NCBI GenBank assembly: GCA_937912125.1
Contig: CALDOK010000393.1
Coordinates: 1-64,000, forward strand
Direction of reading: 5' to 3'
DNA: 64,000 nucleotides
DNA from: an uncultured Pseudomonadota bacterium
GTDB taxonomy: Bacteria; Myxococcota_A; UBA796; JAFGLY01
Positions 12,294 to 20,885 of the stretch are shown one piece after another. The position numbers and the translations under genes were made by a program. A model generated the notes under the pieces. It searched no databases. It was not told where the DNA came from and worked only from the letters and a program-made list of their open reading frames with translations. Numbering within the stretch: the first letter of the stretch is position 1; each line of letters starts with the position of its first letter.

Positions 12294-13832
12294 ATGCACC
12301 GCCCGTTCCTTTGCGTCATCTTCCTGACCTCCTTGCCCGCCTGTAGCGACTATGGGGTCGATCGCATCGACGATGAGCCCCCGGGGGCCGGTGATCGGGT
12401 GCTGCAGGTGCTCCCTGAGCTGATCGACTTCGGCACCGTGGCGGCCGGCACTGTGGCCGTCGACAGCTTCACCATCAGCAGCATCGGCGCGGGCGCGGTG
12501 CAGCTCGAGCCACTGCATGTGCAAGGATCGGGCACCTTCACCATCGTCAACGGCCCGCTGCCATCCAGCCTGGCGGCGGGCGCCTCGGTCGAGGTCGAGG
12601 TGGCCTACGAGCCCGCCACCGGCGACGACCAGGCCAACGTCATCGTGGCCAGCAACGCCACGGTCCAGCAGATCCCGGTGGATCTGTTCGGCGTGGGCGT
12701 GATGCCCGATCTGGTGTTCGATCCCCAGCTGCTGTCGCTGCGCTCCTACGACGGAAACCCCGTCTACGCCAGCTTCGTGGCCCGCAACGCGGGCGTGGTG
12801 GACCTGGTGGTCGACAGCTGGGTGCAGCAGGGCGAGAACTTCGAGATCTCCACCGATCTGCCCGCCACCCTGGGGCCCGGCGAGGAGTCCGTGGTGGACG
12901 TCACCTGGTACCCCGAGGTGGAAGGCACCGAGCTGGGCTACTTCTGGGCCGCCAGCAACGATCCCGACGGCAACGAGGTGGCCACGCTGCAGGGCTACTA
13001 CCAGCTGCCCTGCCTGGGGCTGCACGAGGCCTTCACCAGGGGCTACGCCGACATCACCTCCACCGCCGCCGGCATCACGGTCACCCATGTGGGCGAGGAC
13101 CTCGATGTGTGCATCGACCGCTGGTACGTCTATGTGAGCGACCAGACCCAGGACGCCGGCGCTGGCGACCCGCTCTTCATCGAGGCCGACATCTACGGCG
13201 AGGGCGGCAGCATCCTGCTGACCAAGGGCGACAGCGTCACCTTCGACTACGCCTCCCCCAGCGTCCCCGCGTGGTGGTGCGTCGAGGAGACCCAGCTCAC
13301 AGCCACGGCCTACAGCTTCGACTTCACCGGGGCCCAGGTGCCGCCCAGGCTGCTCGACACCATGCTGGGCGGCGGCATCGACCCCAACACCGCGGTGTGG
13401 AAGGACATCCGCGACAACCCCATGATGATCGTGGGGCGCCAGCGGGGCTGGGCCACCACCGTGGCCGATGGCAGCACCGCGGTCCGGGTCGAGGCCACCA
13501 ACATCGGCCGCAAGGCCGGCTCGGCCGTGGTCTACGAGACCATCCCCGCGGGCATGGAGGCCAGCGGCTTCAGCCCCGAGCCCTTCGATGAGGTCGTGGG
13601 TGACGATGGCAGCGTGACCTACGCCTGGCAGGTCGAGCTCGAGGGCGCGGTGGACACCGACAGCGACACCCAGACCATCTACGACACCGCCACCCTGGGC
13701 TACAACCTCTCCATCAGCGAACAGGCCTGCTCCGTGCGGTCGCGCACCCCCGAGCCGGTGGTGCAGTGGGACGACGCCAGCGGCGTCACCCGCCAGGCCA
13801 TGGGCAGCCCCCTCATCATCGAGTGCTGGTAG
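12294..13832 (+). CDS. Choice-of-anchor-D type lipoprotein
   Basis: A 512-residue secreted protein with a lipobox LPAC at residue 17. Residues about 35-140 form an Ig-like ASPM/SPD-2/Hydin (choice-of-anchor D) domain: LIDFGTVAAGTVAVDSFTI is a typical start and VDLFGVGV a typical end. A second Ig-like segment (about 140-235) follows, then a region that I do not recognise with paired Cys and WYVYVSD, and a late beta-rich block (NIGRKAGSAVVYETIPAGM) resembling DUF11/CARDB adhesion domains. Probably a surface or periplasmic structural protein. It is the first gene of a seven-gene co-directional run; the next gene starts 12 bases later, so it is likely co-transcribed with the OmpA/TSP3 pairs. Confidence 0.85.
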   Translation: MHRPFLCVIFLTSLPACSDYGVDRIDDEPPGAGDRVLQVLPELIDFGTVAAGTVAVDSFTISSIGAGAVQLEPLHVQGSGTFTIVNGPLPSSLAAGASVEVEVAYEPATGDDQANVIVASNATVQQIPVDLFGVGVMPDLVFDPQLLSLRSYDGNPVYASFVARNAGVVDLVVDSWVQQGENFEISTDLPATLGPGEESVVDVTWYPEVEGTELGYFWAASNDPDGNEVATLQGYYQLPCLGLHEAFTRGYADITSTAAGITVTHVGEDLDVCIDRWYVYVSDQTQDAGAGDPLFIEADIYGEGGSILLTKGDSVTFDYASPSVPAWWCVEETQLTATAYSFDFTGAQVPPRLLDTMLGGGIDPNTAVWKDIRDNPMMIVGRQRGWATTVADGSTAVRVEATNIGRKAGSAVVYETIPAGMEASGFSPEPFDEVVGDDGSVTYAWQVELEGAVDTDSDTQTIYDTATLGYNLSISEQACSVRSRTPEPVVQWDDASGVTRQAMGSPLIIECW

Positions 13833-13844
13833 CCCCGACCTTCC

Positions 13845-14831
13845 ATGCGTTCCTTCGCCGCCCTGCTCTCGTTGGCCTGCCTGGCCCTGCCCGCCACGGC
13901 GGGCGCCGCGCCCTCGAGCGCCGTGGTCATGGACACCCGCCGGGTGGTGCTCGAGCTGCTGCTGATCAGTGACGGGCTGCAGGATCCCTTCCTGGTGGGG
14001 GTGCGCGGCGCCTCCGGCTCCGGCCTGCGCCAGCGCGTGGCCCAGGTTCGGCCCGACGCGGCCCTGCGCTTCGAGGCCCTCCCCGCGGATGGCGCCCTGG
14101 GAGAGCAGCTGGCCCTGGCCATGGGCAAGGTGGACGCACGCTGCGCCCTGAGCCTCGAGCCCGCGGGCGCCGGCGCCTGGAGCGTCGCCTTCTGGGGGGC
14201 GTGCGCGCGGCCTCCGGGTGTGGCGGTGGGCACCTCGGGTAGCGCTGGCGCCCGGGTGGGCCAGGCCCTGCAGGACGACCCCCACGACGCAGATCTGCTG
14301 CTCCAGCACATGGCCCTCGCCGCCATCGACGGTCCGGGTCACGACAGCCAGGCGCCCTGGCACATCGTCGAGGGCAGCGGCTTCGAGCTCTCCACCCAGC
14401 GCTTCGCCCTGCAAGTGGGCGACACCGCCACCGTGCGGCAGCTCGAGCGTGAGCGGCGCTGGGGCACCGGCTCCACCGTGCTGCTCGCTTCTGCGGGGGG
14501 CGCGGCGGCCTTGACGGGCCTGGGGGTCCTGGGCCGCGGCTTCACCCTGGCCAGCTCGGCCCCGAGCTACGAGCAGCAGGTAACCGCGGAGCAGCGTGCC
14601 TGGACCGGCGTGGTGATCACAGCCGCGGGCGCCATGGTGCTCAGTGGTGTGCCCCGCCTGCGGCGCAGCCTGCTGCAGCGGCGCAGCCGGCCCGACCAGC
14701 TCTACACCCGCGAGCAGGCCCAGGCCTGGCTCGAAGCCTACAACGGCGATCTCGAGCGCGAGCTGGGTGTGGTGGCGCCCGTCCCCCTGGACCCGCCCTC
14801 GCCCGGCGCCTCCAGCGAGGACTCGCCATGA
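13845..14831 (+). CDS. Secreted protein with C-terminal membrane segments
   Basis: A 328-residue protein. Residues 1-21 are a signal peptide ending AGAA. A globular Ala/Leu-rich region (about 25-200) has two Cys (DARCALSL, WGACARP). Two hydrophobic helices follow (about 210-232 and 250-268), joined by a short loop, and then a charged tail with a TREQAQAWLEAYN segment. No family is recognised. Its stop overlaps the ATG of the first OmpA-family gene by four bases (ATGA), so translation is coupled, and a role in assembling or anchoring the following envelope proteins is a reasonable inference. Confidence 0.82.
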   Translation: MRSFAALLSLACLALPATAGAAPSSAVVMDTRRVVLELLLISDGLQDPFLVGVRGASGSGLRQRVAQVRPDAALRFEALPADGALGEQLALAMGKVDARCALSLEPAGAGAWSVAFWGACARPPGVAVGTSGSAGARVGQALQDDPHDADLLLQHMALAAIDGPGHDSQAPWHIVEGSGFELSTQRFALQVGDTATVRQLERERRWGTGSTVLLASAGGAAALTGLGVLGRGFTLASSAPSYEQQVTAEQRAWTGVVITAAGAMVLSGVPRLRRSLLQRRSRPDQLYTREQAQAWLEAYNGDLERELGVVAPVPLDPPSPGASSEDSP

Positions 14832-16234
14832 TCGGCCTGCTGCCCGCCGTGCTGGCTGCAGGCCTGGCCTGGGCGCAGGGCAGCTCCATCGACGTCGAGC
14901 TGCAGCGCCCCAGCTTCGGCGCGGCCACCATCACCGGCCTGGACCACCCCCTGGGCGAGCACCGTCGGCTGGTGCTGGGCGCGGCCGGGTTCTACCTGCG
15001 GGATCCGCTGGTGCTGCTGGTGGACGAGCACGAGACCGGCGCGGTGATCGCCCAGCGGCACACCACCGTGTTCGGTGCCGCCTACGATGTGTCTCCGCGG
15101 GTGCAGCTGCGGGGCGCCGTCCCTGTCTCCTGGCAGTGGGGCAGCGAAGAGGACCCCCTGGCCGCCGACGGCGTGGGCATGTCCGATCCTTCCATCGGCC
15201 TGCGCGTCACCACCATGGCGCGGGGCCCCTGGTCCACCGCGCTGCGTGCCGAGGCCCTGCTGCCCCTGGGGGCCCGGGACCGCTACCTGGGCGAGGGTCG
15301 GCCCCGCAGCTCCCTGGGCCTGCTCGCGGCCCTGGACGGCGATCGGCTGGGCCTGCACGCCGATCTGGGCGCCATGCTGCGCTCCCCCGTCGAGACCGAC
15401 TCGGACCTGGTGCTCGGCCACGAGGCCACCGCGGGGCTGGCTTTGCGCTACGCCACCTGGCCTGGGCGCCAGGATCTGTACCTGGCCAACGTCACCCGCT
15501 GGCCGCTGATGCCGGCCCCGGGTGCGCTGGTGTCCTCTGAGCTGCTGGTGGGCACCCGGCTGTCCCCCAGCCAGCGGGTGGACCTGGACCTGGGCGTGGG
15601 CCGCGGGCTCACCCCCGGCTACGGCACCACCGAGTTCCGCGGCTGGTTGGGGCTGCGCGTGGCCTGGAGTGGCGTGGGTGCCCCCAACCCCGAGCCAGGG
15701 CTCGATCTGGTCTGGACCGAGCCCAGCGCACCGCCTCCCGAGCTGGCTCCTGTGGTCGAGCCCATCCAGTGGCAGGACGGCCAGCTGGCCCAGGTCAACA
15801 AAGCCCGCATCGAGATCCGCGAGCCCATCCAGTTCGAGGTCGACACCGCGCGCATCCTGCCCGCGTCCAAGCCCACCTTGCTGGCGGTGGCCCAGATCCT
15901 CGAGGCCACGCCCCAGATCCTGCAGGTGATCATCGAGGGCCACGCCAGCGCCGAGGGCGAGTTTGCCTACAACTACGAGCTGAGCAACATGCGGGCGCGC
16001 TCCATCCTGCGCTCCCTGGTGGAGGCGGGGGTTCATCCCCGTCGCCTGAGCTGCCGGGGCATGGGCGAGGTGGCCCCCGTGGTCCTGGGCGACGACGAGG
16101 TCAGCCTGGCGGCCAACCGGCGCGTGCTGTTCCTGATCGCCGAGCAGCTGGATCCCCTGGACCCGCTGCCCCCGGCCCCGCCACCAATGGTGCCCTGGAA
16201 CCTGGCCGCCCCCGCGGCCGAGGAGGCCGAGTGA
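14828..16234 (+). CDS. OmpA-family outer-membrane protein, copy 1
   Basis: A 468-residue protein with a short signal peptide (to about residue 17), a region of about 250 residues with alternating strands that is probably a beta-barrel (VELQRPSFGAATITG onwards), a Pro-rich linker, and a C-terminal OmpA domain at about 322-440. In that domain IQFEVDTARILP, VIIEGHASAEG, YELSNMRARSIL and LSCRGMGE are recognisable. The peptidoglycan-binding Asp of the usual GHTD motif is replaced (GHAS), while the Arg of LSxxRA remains, so binding to diaminopimelate may be weak or altered. It is paired with the TSP3 gene that follows, whose GTG overlaps this stop by four bases. Copy 2 of the pair follows directly. 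Confidence 0.9.
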   Translation: MIGLLPAVLAAGLAWAQGSSIDVELQRPSFGAATITGLDHPLGEHRRLVLGAAGFYLRDPLVLLVDEHETGAVIAQRHTTVFGAAYDVSPRVQLRGAVPVSWQWGSEEDPLAADGVGMSDPSIGLRVTTMARGPWSTALRAEALLPLGARDRYLGEGRPRSSLGLLAALDGDRLGLHADLGAMLRSPVETDSDLVLGHEATAGLALRYATWPGRQDLYLANVTRWPLMPAPGALVSSELLVGTRLSPSQRVDLDLGVGRGLTPGYGTTEFRGWLGLRVAWSGVGAPNPEPGLDLVWTEPSAPPPELAPVVEPIQWQDGQLAQVNKARIEIREPIQFEVDTARILPASKPTLLAVAQILEATPQILQVIIEGHASAEGEFAYNYELSNMRARSILRSLVEAGVHPRRLSCRGMGEVAPVVLGDDEVSLAANRRVLFLIAEQLDPLDPLPPAPPPMVPWNLAAPAAEEAE

Positions 16235-17427
16235 GCTTGCTCATCGCGCTCCTGCTGAGTCCTCTCGGTGTCGGGTCCGCACACGCTCAGTGCGCCACAA
16301 CCCTGACCCAGGATCTCAACTGCAACACCATCGATGTCAACGCCGAGACAAGCGTGGACATCGAGGACCCCATCTGCGCGGCGTACACCGACGGCGCCGG
16401 CGATCCCATCGAGAGCGCAGACTACTACTACGACTACTATCTGTACGGCTGCGAGGTCCCTACCTACGAATTGGACACCGACAGCGACGGCTTCTCCTAC
16501 GGGTCGGTCGAGGTGCCCGATGCCCCCGACGGCCTCGAGGTCTTCCTGACCTGTGACAACTGCCCCGACGACTTCAACCCCGGCCAAGAAGATCACGACT
16601 GTGACGGCTGGGGTGACATCTGTGACAATTGCCCCCTGCTCGAGAACCCGGATCAGGCCAACGGCGACAGCGATGATCTGGGCGACCTGTGTGACAACTG
16701 CCCGGGCGTGGACAACCCCGAGCAAGAGGACGGCGACGGCGACGGCCACGGAGACGCCTGCGACGCCTGCCCCGGCATGGCCAACGCCAGCAACACCGAC
16801 GTGGACGGCGACGGCCTGGGGGATGCCTGCGACGCCTGCCCGCTGGACTGGGACCCTGACCAGAGCGACGTGGACGGCGACGGCATCGGCGACGCCTGCG
16901 ACACCTGCCCCGAGCAGCGGGACGCGTCTCAGCTCGACGCCGACGACGACGGCCTGGGTGACGCCTGTGACAACTGTGATCTGGTCTGGAACACCGGCCA
17001 GGACGACGCGGACGGCGACGGCATCGGCGACGCCTGTGATGTGTGCTGGGATCAGCCTGACGGCGCCCAGCGCGACACCGACGGAGACGGGATCGGCGAT
17101 GTCTGTGACAGCTGCCCCGAGGTCGAGAACCCCGAGCAGGTGGATCTGGACGAGGACGGCGTGGGCGACGACTGCGACATCTGCCTGGGGGTGAAGGACC
17201 CGGATCAGCTGGACAGCGATCGCGACGGCTTCGGCGACGCCTGCGACAACTGCGTCCATGTGGTCAACCCGGATCAGATCGACCTGGACGGCAACGGTGT
17301 GGGTGACATCTGCGAGCGCTCCCTGCGGGGCGCGGGCCACCGCTGCGGCAGCTCTGCGCCCGCTGGCGCCGCCGCCCTGCTCCTGTCGCTGCTGTTCTGC
17401 GCGCTGCCCGCCCGGAGGCGGCCGTGA
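16231..17427 (+). CDS. TSP3-repeat calcium-binding surface protein, copy 1
   Basis: A 398-residue protein from a GTG start overlapping the preceding stop (GTGA). Residues 1-19 are a signal peptide ending AHA. Next comes an unnamed N-terminal domain of about 85 residues with DLNCN and SADYYYDY, shared with the protein at 18992-20215. It is followed by eleven consecutive 23-residue thrombospondin type-3 repeats of the form CDxCPxxxNPxQxDxDGDGxGDx, which bind calcium in the family. The C-terminus has a Cys (HRCGSS), a hydrophobic helix and ARRRP, matching MYXO-CTERM sorting tails, so the product is probably displayed on the cell surface. It is encoded with an OmpA-family partner on each side. 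Confidence 0.9.
   Translation: MSLLIALLLSPLGVGSAHAQCATTLTQDLNCNTIDVNAETSVDIEDPICAAYTDGAGDPIESADYYYDYYLYGCEVPTYELDTDSDGFSYGSVEVPDAPDGLEVFLTCDNCPDDFNPGQEDHDCDGWGDICDNCPLLENPDQANGDSDDLGDLCDNCPGVDNPEQEDGDGDGHGDACDACPGMANASNTDVDGDGLGDACDACPLDWDPDQSDVDGDGIGDACDTCPEQRDASQLDADDDGLGDACDNCDLVWNTGQDDADGDGIGDACDVCWDQPDGAQRDTDGDGIGDVCDSCPEVENPEQVDLDEDGVGDDCDICLGVKDPDQLDSDRDGFGDACDNCVHVVNPDQIDLDGNGVGDICERSLRGAGHRCGSSAPAGAAALLLSLLFCALPARRRP
16552..17310 (+). repeat. Eleven 69-base repeats encoding TSP3 units
   Basis: Eleven in-phase units of exactly 69 bases, each coding 23 residues and starting at a Cys-Asp pair. The protein repeat is well conserved while the DNA has diverged, so this is an old coding repeat array and not a recently expanded minisatellite. 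Confidence 0.9.
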
Positions 17428-18995
17428 GCCGCCGGCTGGCATGGGCTTGCGCCTCGCTCATGGGCCTCTCTTCAGCGGCCGTGGCCGAGGAGCTCAGCGT
17501 CGATCGGTCCATCGACACGCAGCTGGTCCACCCGGTGTTCGACCCCGAGGCGGGGGTGGTGGTGGACTCCCCGCGGGTGGGCCAGGCGCTGCGCCTGTCC
17601 GCCGGGGCGGCCTGGCAGCTGGAGCGTGAGCCTCTGCGCTACACCATGGATGGGGGGGGCAGCGGCGCGGCCATCGCCCAGCGCAGCACCCTGCACCTGG
17701 GCGTGTCCCTGGCGGCCAGCGAGCGCACCAGCGTGTACCTGCGGATGTCCGGCGCGTTGCTCGAGGGCGGTGATCTGGATCTGGTCTCCCCCGCCCAGGG
17801 CGTGGCCCTGGGAGATCTCGCCATCGGCGTCAAGGGCAGCTGGCTCGAGCGCGGCCCCCTGACCTTCGGCCCGGCGGTGGCGCTGTGGGTGCCGGTGGGC
17901 AGCGCCGACAGCTGGGTGTCCGAGCGCAGCCTGCGCTACGCCCCGGCGCTGCTGGCGTCCCTGCGCGGCGAGCGGGTGGAGCTGTTGGGCAACCTGGGGC
18001 TGCTGGCGCGGGTGGAGGTGGACAGCGGCGCCGACTTCGTGGCCTCCCCCGAGCTGAACCCCGGTGTCGCGCTGCGCGCCGATGCCACCCCCTGGCTGGG
18101 GGGGCTCGTGGAGATCTCGAGCCGCCATGGCCTGGGGCACTTCCTGCAGCCGGGCGCCGAGAACCCCGTGGAGATCCACGGCGGCCTGCGGCTGACCAGC
18201 CAGCGCTGGGGCAGGGTGGACCTGCTGGGCGGCACCGGGCTCACCCAGGGCTACGGCGCCAGCCCGCTGCGGCTGATGGTCTCGGTCATGGGCTGGACAG
18301 GGCTGCGGCGTCCCGAGCCCGAGCTCGAGCCCGTGGTCATCGCGGCGCCTCCTCCTCCCGTGCGGGCCGCGGTGGCGCCGCCACCCCCCAAGCCTGTGGC
18401 GGCGACGCCCAGGGCCTGGGTGGAGCACGGACGGGTAGTGATGGACGCCCCCATCGCCTTCGAGCCCAGCAGCGCCACCCTGCTGCCCGCGTCGCGGGAC
18501 CTGCTGGCCGAGGTGGCCGCCGTGGTGCAGGACTACCCGCAGATCGAGCTGCTCGTGGTCCAGGGTCACGCCGATGATCTGGGAAGCCTGGCCGCCGACT
18601 ACGAGCTCAGCCTGCGTCGGGCCCGGGTGGTCTTCGAGGGCTTGGTACAGAACGCAGTGCGGCCGGGCCGCGTCAGCTACCGGGGCATGGGCAGCGCCGA
18701 TCCCCAGGGTGCCGGTGCCCCCCACGGCGTCGATCTGCTCATCGCCCGGGTGCGCCCCCTGCAGGATGGCGTTGCGCCCTACGACCCCGCCGACATCCTG
18801 CTGCCCTGGAACGGCCAGGCTGTGGCCGCGGTCGAGCCGGGCGGCAAGCGGCTGGGCATGGACGGTCACCCCATCCTCGAGGTCCAGGTGGTGCCCGAGT
18901 CGGCGCCGCGCGAGGATATCCCCACCCAGGAGAGCTTCCGCCAGGCCCTCGAAGAGCAAGACCGGATCGACCGTGACCGGGAGGAGGCCCCATGA
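17424..18995 (+). CDS. OmpA-family outer-membrane protein, copy 2
   Basis: A 523-residue paralogue of the protein at 14828-16234, from a GTG start overlapping the preceding stop by four bases. It has a signal peptide to about residue 21, a strand-rich barrel-like region, a long Pro/Ala linker (about 295-330) and an OmpA domain at about 332-440. Here the Asp is kept (QGHADD) together with the Arg of LSLRRA, so peptidoglycan binding looks more normal than in copy 1. A tail of about 80 residues after the domain, rich in Glu/Asp/Arg, is longer than in copy 1. It is coupled by an ATGA overlap to the second TSP3 gene. Confidence 0.9.
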   Translation: MSRRLAWACASLMGLSSAAVAEELSVDRSIDTQLVHPVFDPEAGVVVDSPRVGQALRLSAGAAWQLEREPLRYTMDGGGSGAAIAQRSTLHLGVSLAASERTSVYLRMSGALLEGGDLDLVSPAQGVALGDLAIGVKGSWLERGPLTFGPAVALWVPVGSADSWVSERSLRYAPALLASLRGERVELLGNLGLLARVEVDSGADFVASPELNPGVALRADATPWLGGLVEISSRHGLGHFLQPGAENPVEIHGGLRLTSQRWGRVDLLGGTGLTQGYGASPLRLMVSVMGWTGLRRPEPELEPVVIAAPPPPVRAAVAPPPPKPVAATPRAWVEHGRVVMDAPIAFEPSSATLLPASRDLLAEVAAVVQDYPQIELLVVQGHADDLGSLAADYELSLRRARVVFEGLVQNAVRPGRVSYRGMGSADPQGAGAPHGVDLLIARVRPLQDGVAPYDPADILLPWNGQAVAAVEPGGKRLGMDGHPILEVQVVPESAPREDIPTQESFRQALEEQDRIDRDREEAP

Positions 18996-20215
18996 TCCTC
19001 ACCCTCCTGCTGGCGGGCCTGGTGCTGGCGCAAGACGCCCAGGACCTCAACTGCAACGGCATCGACATGGCGGACGAGCCCTTCGTGGACGTCTTCGATC
19101 CCACCTGCGCCGGCCACGTCGACCCGGACGACATGGTGTTCACCAGCGCCGACTACTACTACGACTACGCCTCGTTCGGCTGCCAGTACTTCCTGCCCGA
19201 CCTGGGCATGGACCCGGACCTCGACGGGTTGGCCAGTGGAGAGGTGTACATCACAGCGGATGACGGCACGGTTTCCCGCATCGTCGTGCTGGACTGTGAC
19301 AACTGCCCTGGGGTCCACAACATCGATCAGGTCGACGGCGATGGCGACACCGTGGGTGACGCCTGTGACAACTGCCTCGAGGTCGGAAACCCTGAACAGG
19401 ACGACCCCGACTGGGACGGGCTGGGCACCGCCTGTGACGTGTGTCCCTGGCACGTGGATCCCGGGCAGGAGGACGGCGACGGCGATGGCGCTGGCGACGC
19501 CTGTGACGTCTGTCTCGAGGTCGAGAACCCCGATCAGCAGGACAGTGACCGGGATGGCGTCGGTGACGCCTGTGATGTGTGTCCCTACGACGAAGACGAG
19601 GACCAGGTGGACCTGGACGGTGACGGCGCCGGCGACGCCTGTGATCTGTGCCTCGACCTGTTCGATCCAGAGCAGCCCGACGCCGACCACGACGGCATCG
19701 GCGACGGCTGCGATGTGTGTCCTCAGCACGCCGACACAGCTCAGATCGACAAGGACGGCGACGGCGCGGGCGATGTGTGTGACCTCTGTCCCTTCGACCC
19801 GGAGACCATCCATCAGGATCGGGACGGTGACCGCATCGGTGATGGCTGTGACAGCTGCCCGGATCACTTCGATCCAGCTCAGACGGACCTGGACGGCGAC
19901 GGTGTGGGCGACGCCTGTGACACCTGCGCGGATCTGTGGGACGTCGATCAGGTCGACGTCGACGGTGACGGTGTGGGTGACGACTGTGATCTGTGTCCCG
20001 ACGACTTCGACCCCGATCAGCTGGACTCCGATGGCGACGGTGTGGGTGACGCCTGCGACCTGGCCATCGCGGTGCGAGGCGGCGGCGCCTGCTGGGGCTG
20101 CAGCGGTGTGGGTTCGCGCTCCAGGCCCAGCCTGCTGCTGCTGGGGCTGCTGGGGCTGATGTGGAGGCGGCGAGCAGCGCGGCCCCGAGACCACCGAGGA
20201 GGCTCACCTTGCTGA
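18992..20215 (+). CDS. TSP3-repeat calcium-binding surface protein, copy 2
   Basis: A 407-residue paralogue of the protein at 16231-17427. It has a very short signal peptide (MILTLLLAGLVLAQ), then the same N-terminal domain (DLNCNGIDMADE, SADYYYDY, a later Cys and a DxDxDG segment), then again exactly eleven 23-residue TSP3 calcium-binding repeats. The end has GACWGCSG, a Leu-rich helix and an Arg-rich stretch as in MYXO-CTERM tails, but followed by about 15 extra residues (ARPRDHRGGSPC). The retained repeat number in both copies suggests a fixed length matters. Its stop lies inside the start region of the next gene. Confidence 0.9.
   Translation: MILTLLLAGLVLAQDAQDLNCNGIDMADEPFVDVFDPTCAGHVDPDDMVFTSADYYYDYASFGCQYFLPDLGMDPDLDGLASGEVYITADDGTVSRIVVLDCDNCPGVHNIDQVDGDGDTVGDACDNCLEVGNPEQDDPDWDGLGTACDVCPWHVDPGQEDGDGDGAGDACDVCLEVENPDQQDSDRDGVGDACDVCPYDEDEDQVDLDGDGAGDACDLCLDLFDPEQPDADHDGIGDGCDVCPQHADTAQIDKDGDGAGDVCDLCPFDPETIHQDRDGDRIGDGCDSCPDHFDPAQTDLDGDGVGDACDTCADLWDVDQVDVDGDGVGDDCDLCPDDFDPDQLDSDGDGVGDACDLAIAVRGGGACWGCSGVGSRSRPSLLLLGLLGLMWRRRAARPRDHRGGSPC
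19295..20053 (+). repeat. Eleven 69-base repeats encoding TSP3 units (copy 2)
   Basis: A second array of eleven 69-base coding units, in the same phase and number as the array at 16552-17310. Individual units of the two arrays are not more alike at equal positions than elsewhere, as far as can be judged by eye. Confidence 0.9.
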
Positions 20216-20826
20216 GTGCCATGCCCTTGATCCTGGCCCTGGCGGCCCGGCCCGTCCTCGCCGACTGCCCTGTGGCCGTCGCAGAGCTGGACGTACACCT
20301 GGTGCGCGCCCTGGCGGCCTTCGAGCAGCACCACTACCTGGACTTCGAGCGCGAGCGACAGGACGCCGAGGCCGCCATGGACTGCGTGACCGAGGTGCTG
20401 CGCGATCAGGTGCTGGTGAACGTACACCTGGTGTGGACCGCCAAGGCCCTGCTGCGGGGAGACGAGCTCGCCTTGCTGGCGGGAATCCGCGGGCTGCGGG
20501 TGGTGGCGCCTGGCTTCGCGCTGCCCCAGAGCTGGGCGCTCGCTGGCCAGAGGGTGGGCGATCTGTATACCGCCGCCCAGGAGCAGGGCCCGGGCCGCGA
20601 GGTCCGGCTGCCGGGCAGGCTGGTGGTGGACGGGCATGTGGCGAGCTCGTTCATCCCGGCGGAGCGCTCAGCGGTGGTGCAGATTCGGAACCCAGCGGGG
20701 AGCTGGAGCGCCTGGTATGTGGAGCCCAGCGCGCCCACGGTGACCTGGATGATGGCGATGCAGCAGCGGGATCCCGCGCCGCCGGACGGCGTAGCGCCGG
20801 TGCCGGTGCCCGAAGGCGTGGAGTAG
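20209..20826 (+). CDS. Small secreted protein, last gene of the OmpA/TSP3 run
   Basis: A 205-residue protein. I choose TTG at 20209 because GAGGAGG ends seven bases before it and the frame then gives a compact signal peptide (MLSAMPLILALAARPVLA, then DC). The ATG at 20221 is too far from that site and would remove part of the signal. The mature part begins with a Cys, followed by a helical TPR-like region with a second Cys (AAMDCVTEVL), then a beta-rich end (GRLVVDGHVASS, SWSAWYVEPSAPTV). It shares its helical layout with the protein at 21887-22780, so they are likely distant paralogues. Function unknown; it may be co-secreted with the surface proteins encoded upstream. Confidence 0.78.
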   Translation: MLSAMPLILALAARPVLADCPVAVAELDVHLVRALAAFEQHHYLDFERERQDAEAAMDCVTEVLRDQVLVNVHLVWTAKALLRGDELALLAGIRGLRVVAPGFALPQSWALAGQRVGDLYTAAQEQGPGREVRLPGRLVVDGHVASSFIPAERSAVVQIRNPAGSWSAWYVEPSAPTVTWMMAMQQRDPAPPDGVAPVPVPEGVE

Positions 20827-20885
20827 ACGCACCCAGGCGTTCTACCCGCGGGTCGGCCGCTGTGGGTGGCCAGCACTCCCCCTCG

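Noticed and set aside
16552-17310. Regular 69-base repeats as a possible CRISPR or satellite array
   Set aside because: They lie in frame inside a gene, code TSP3 units, and have no conserved repeat/spacer structure.
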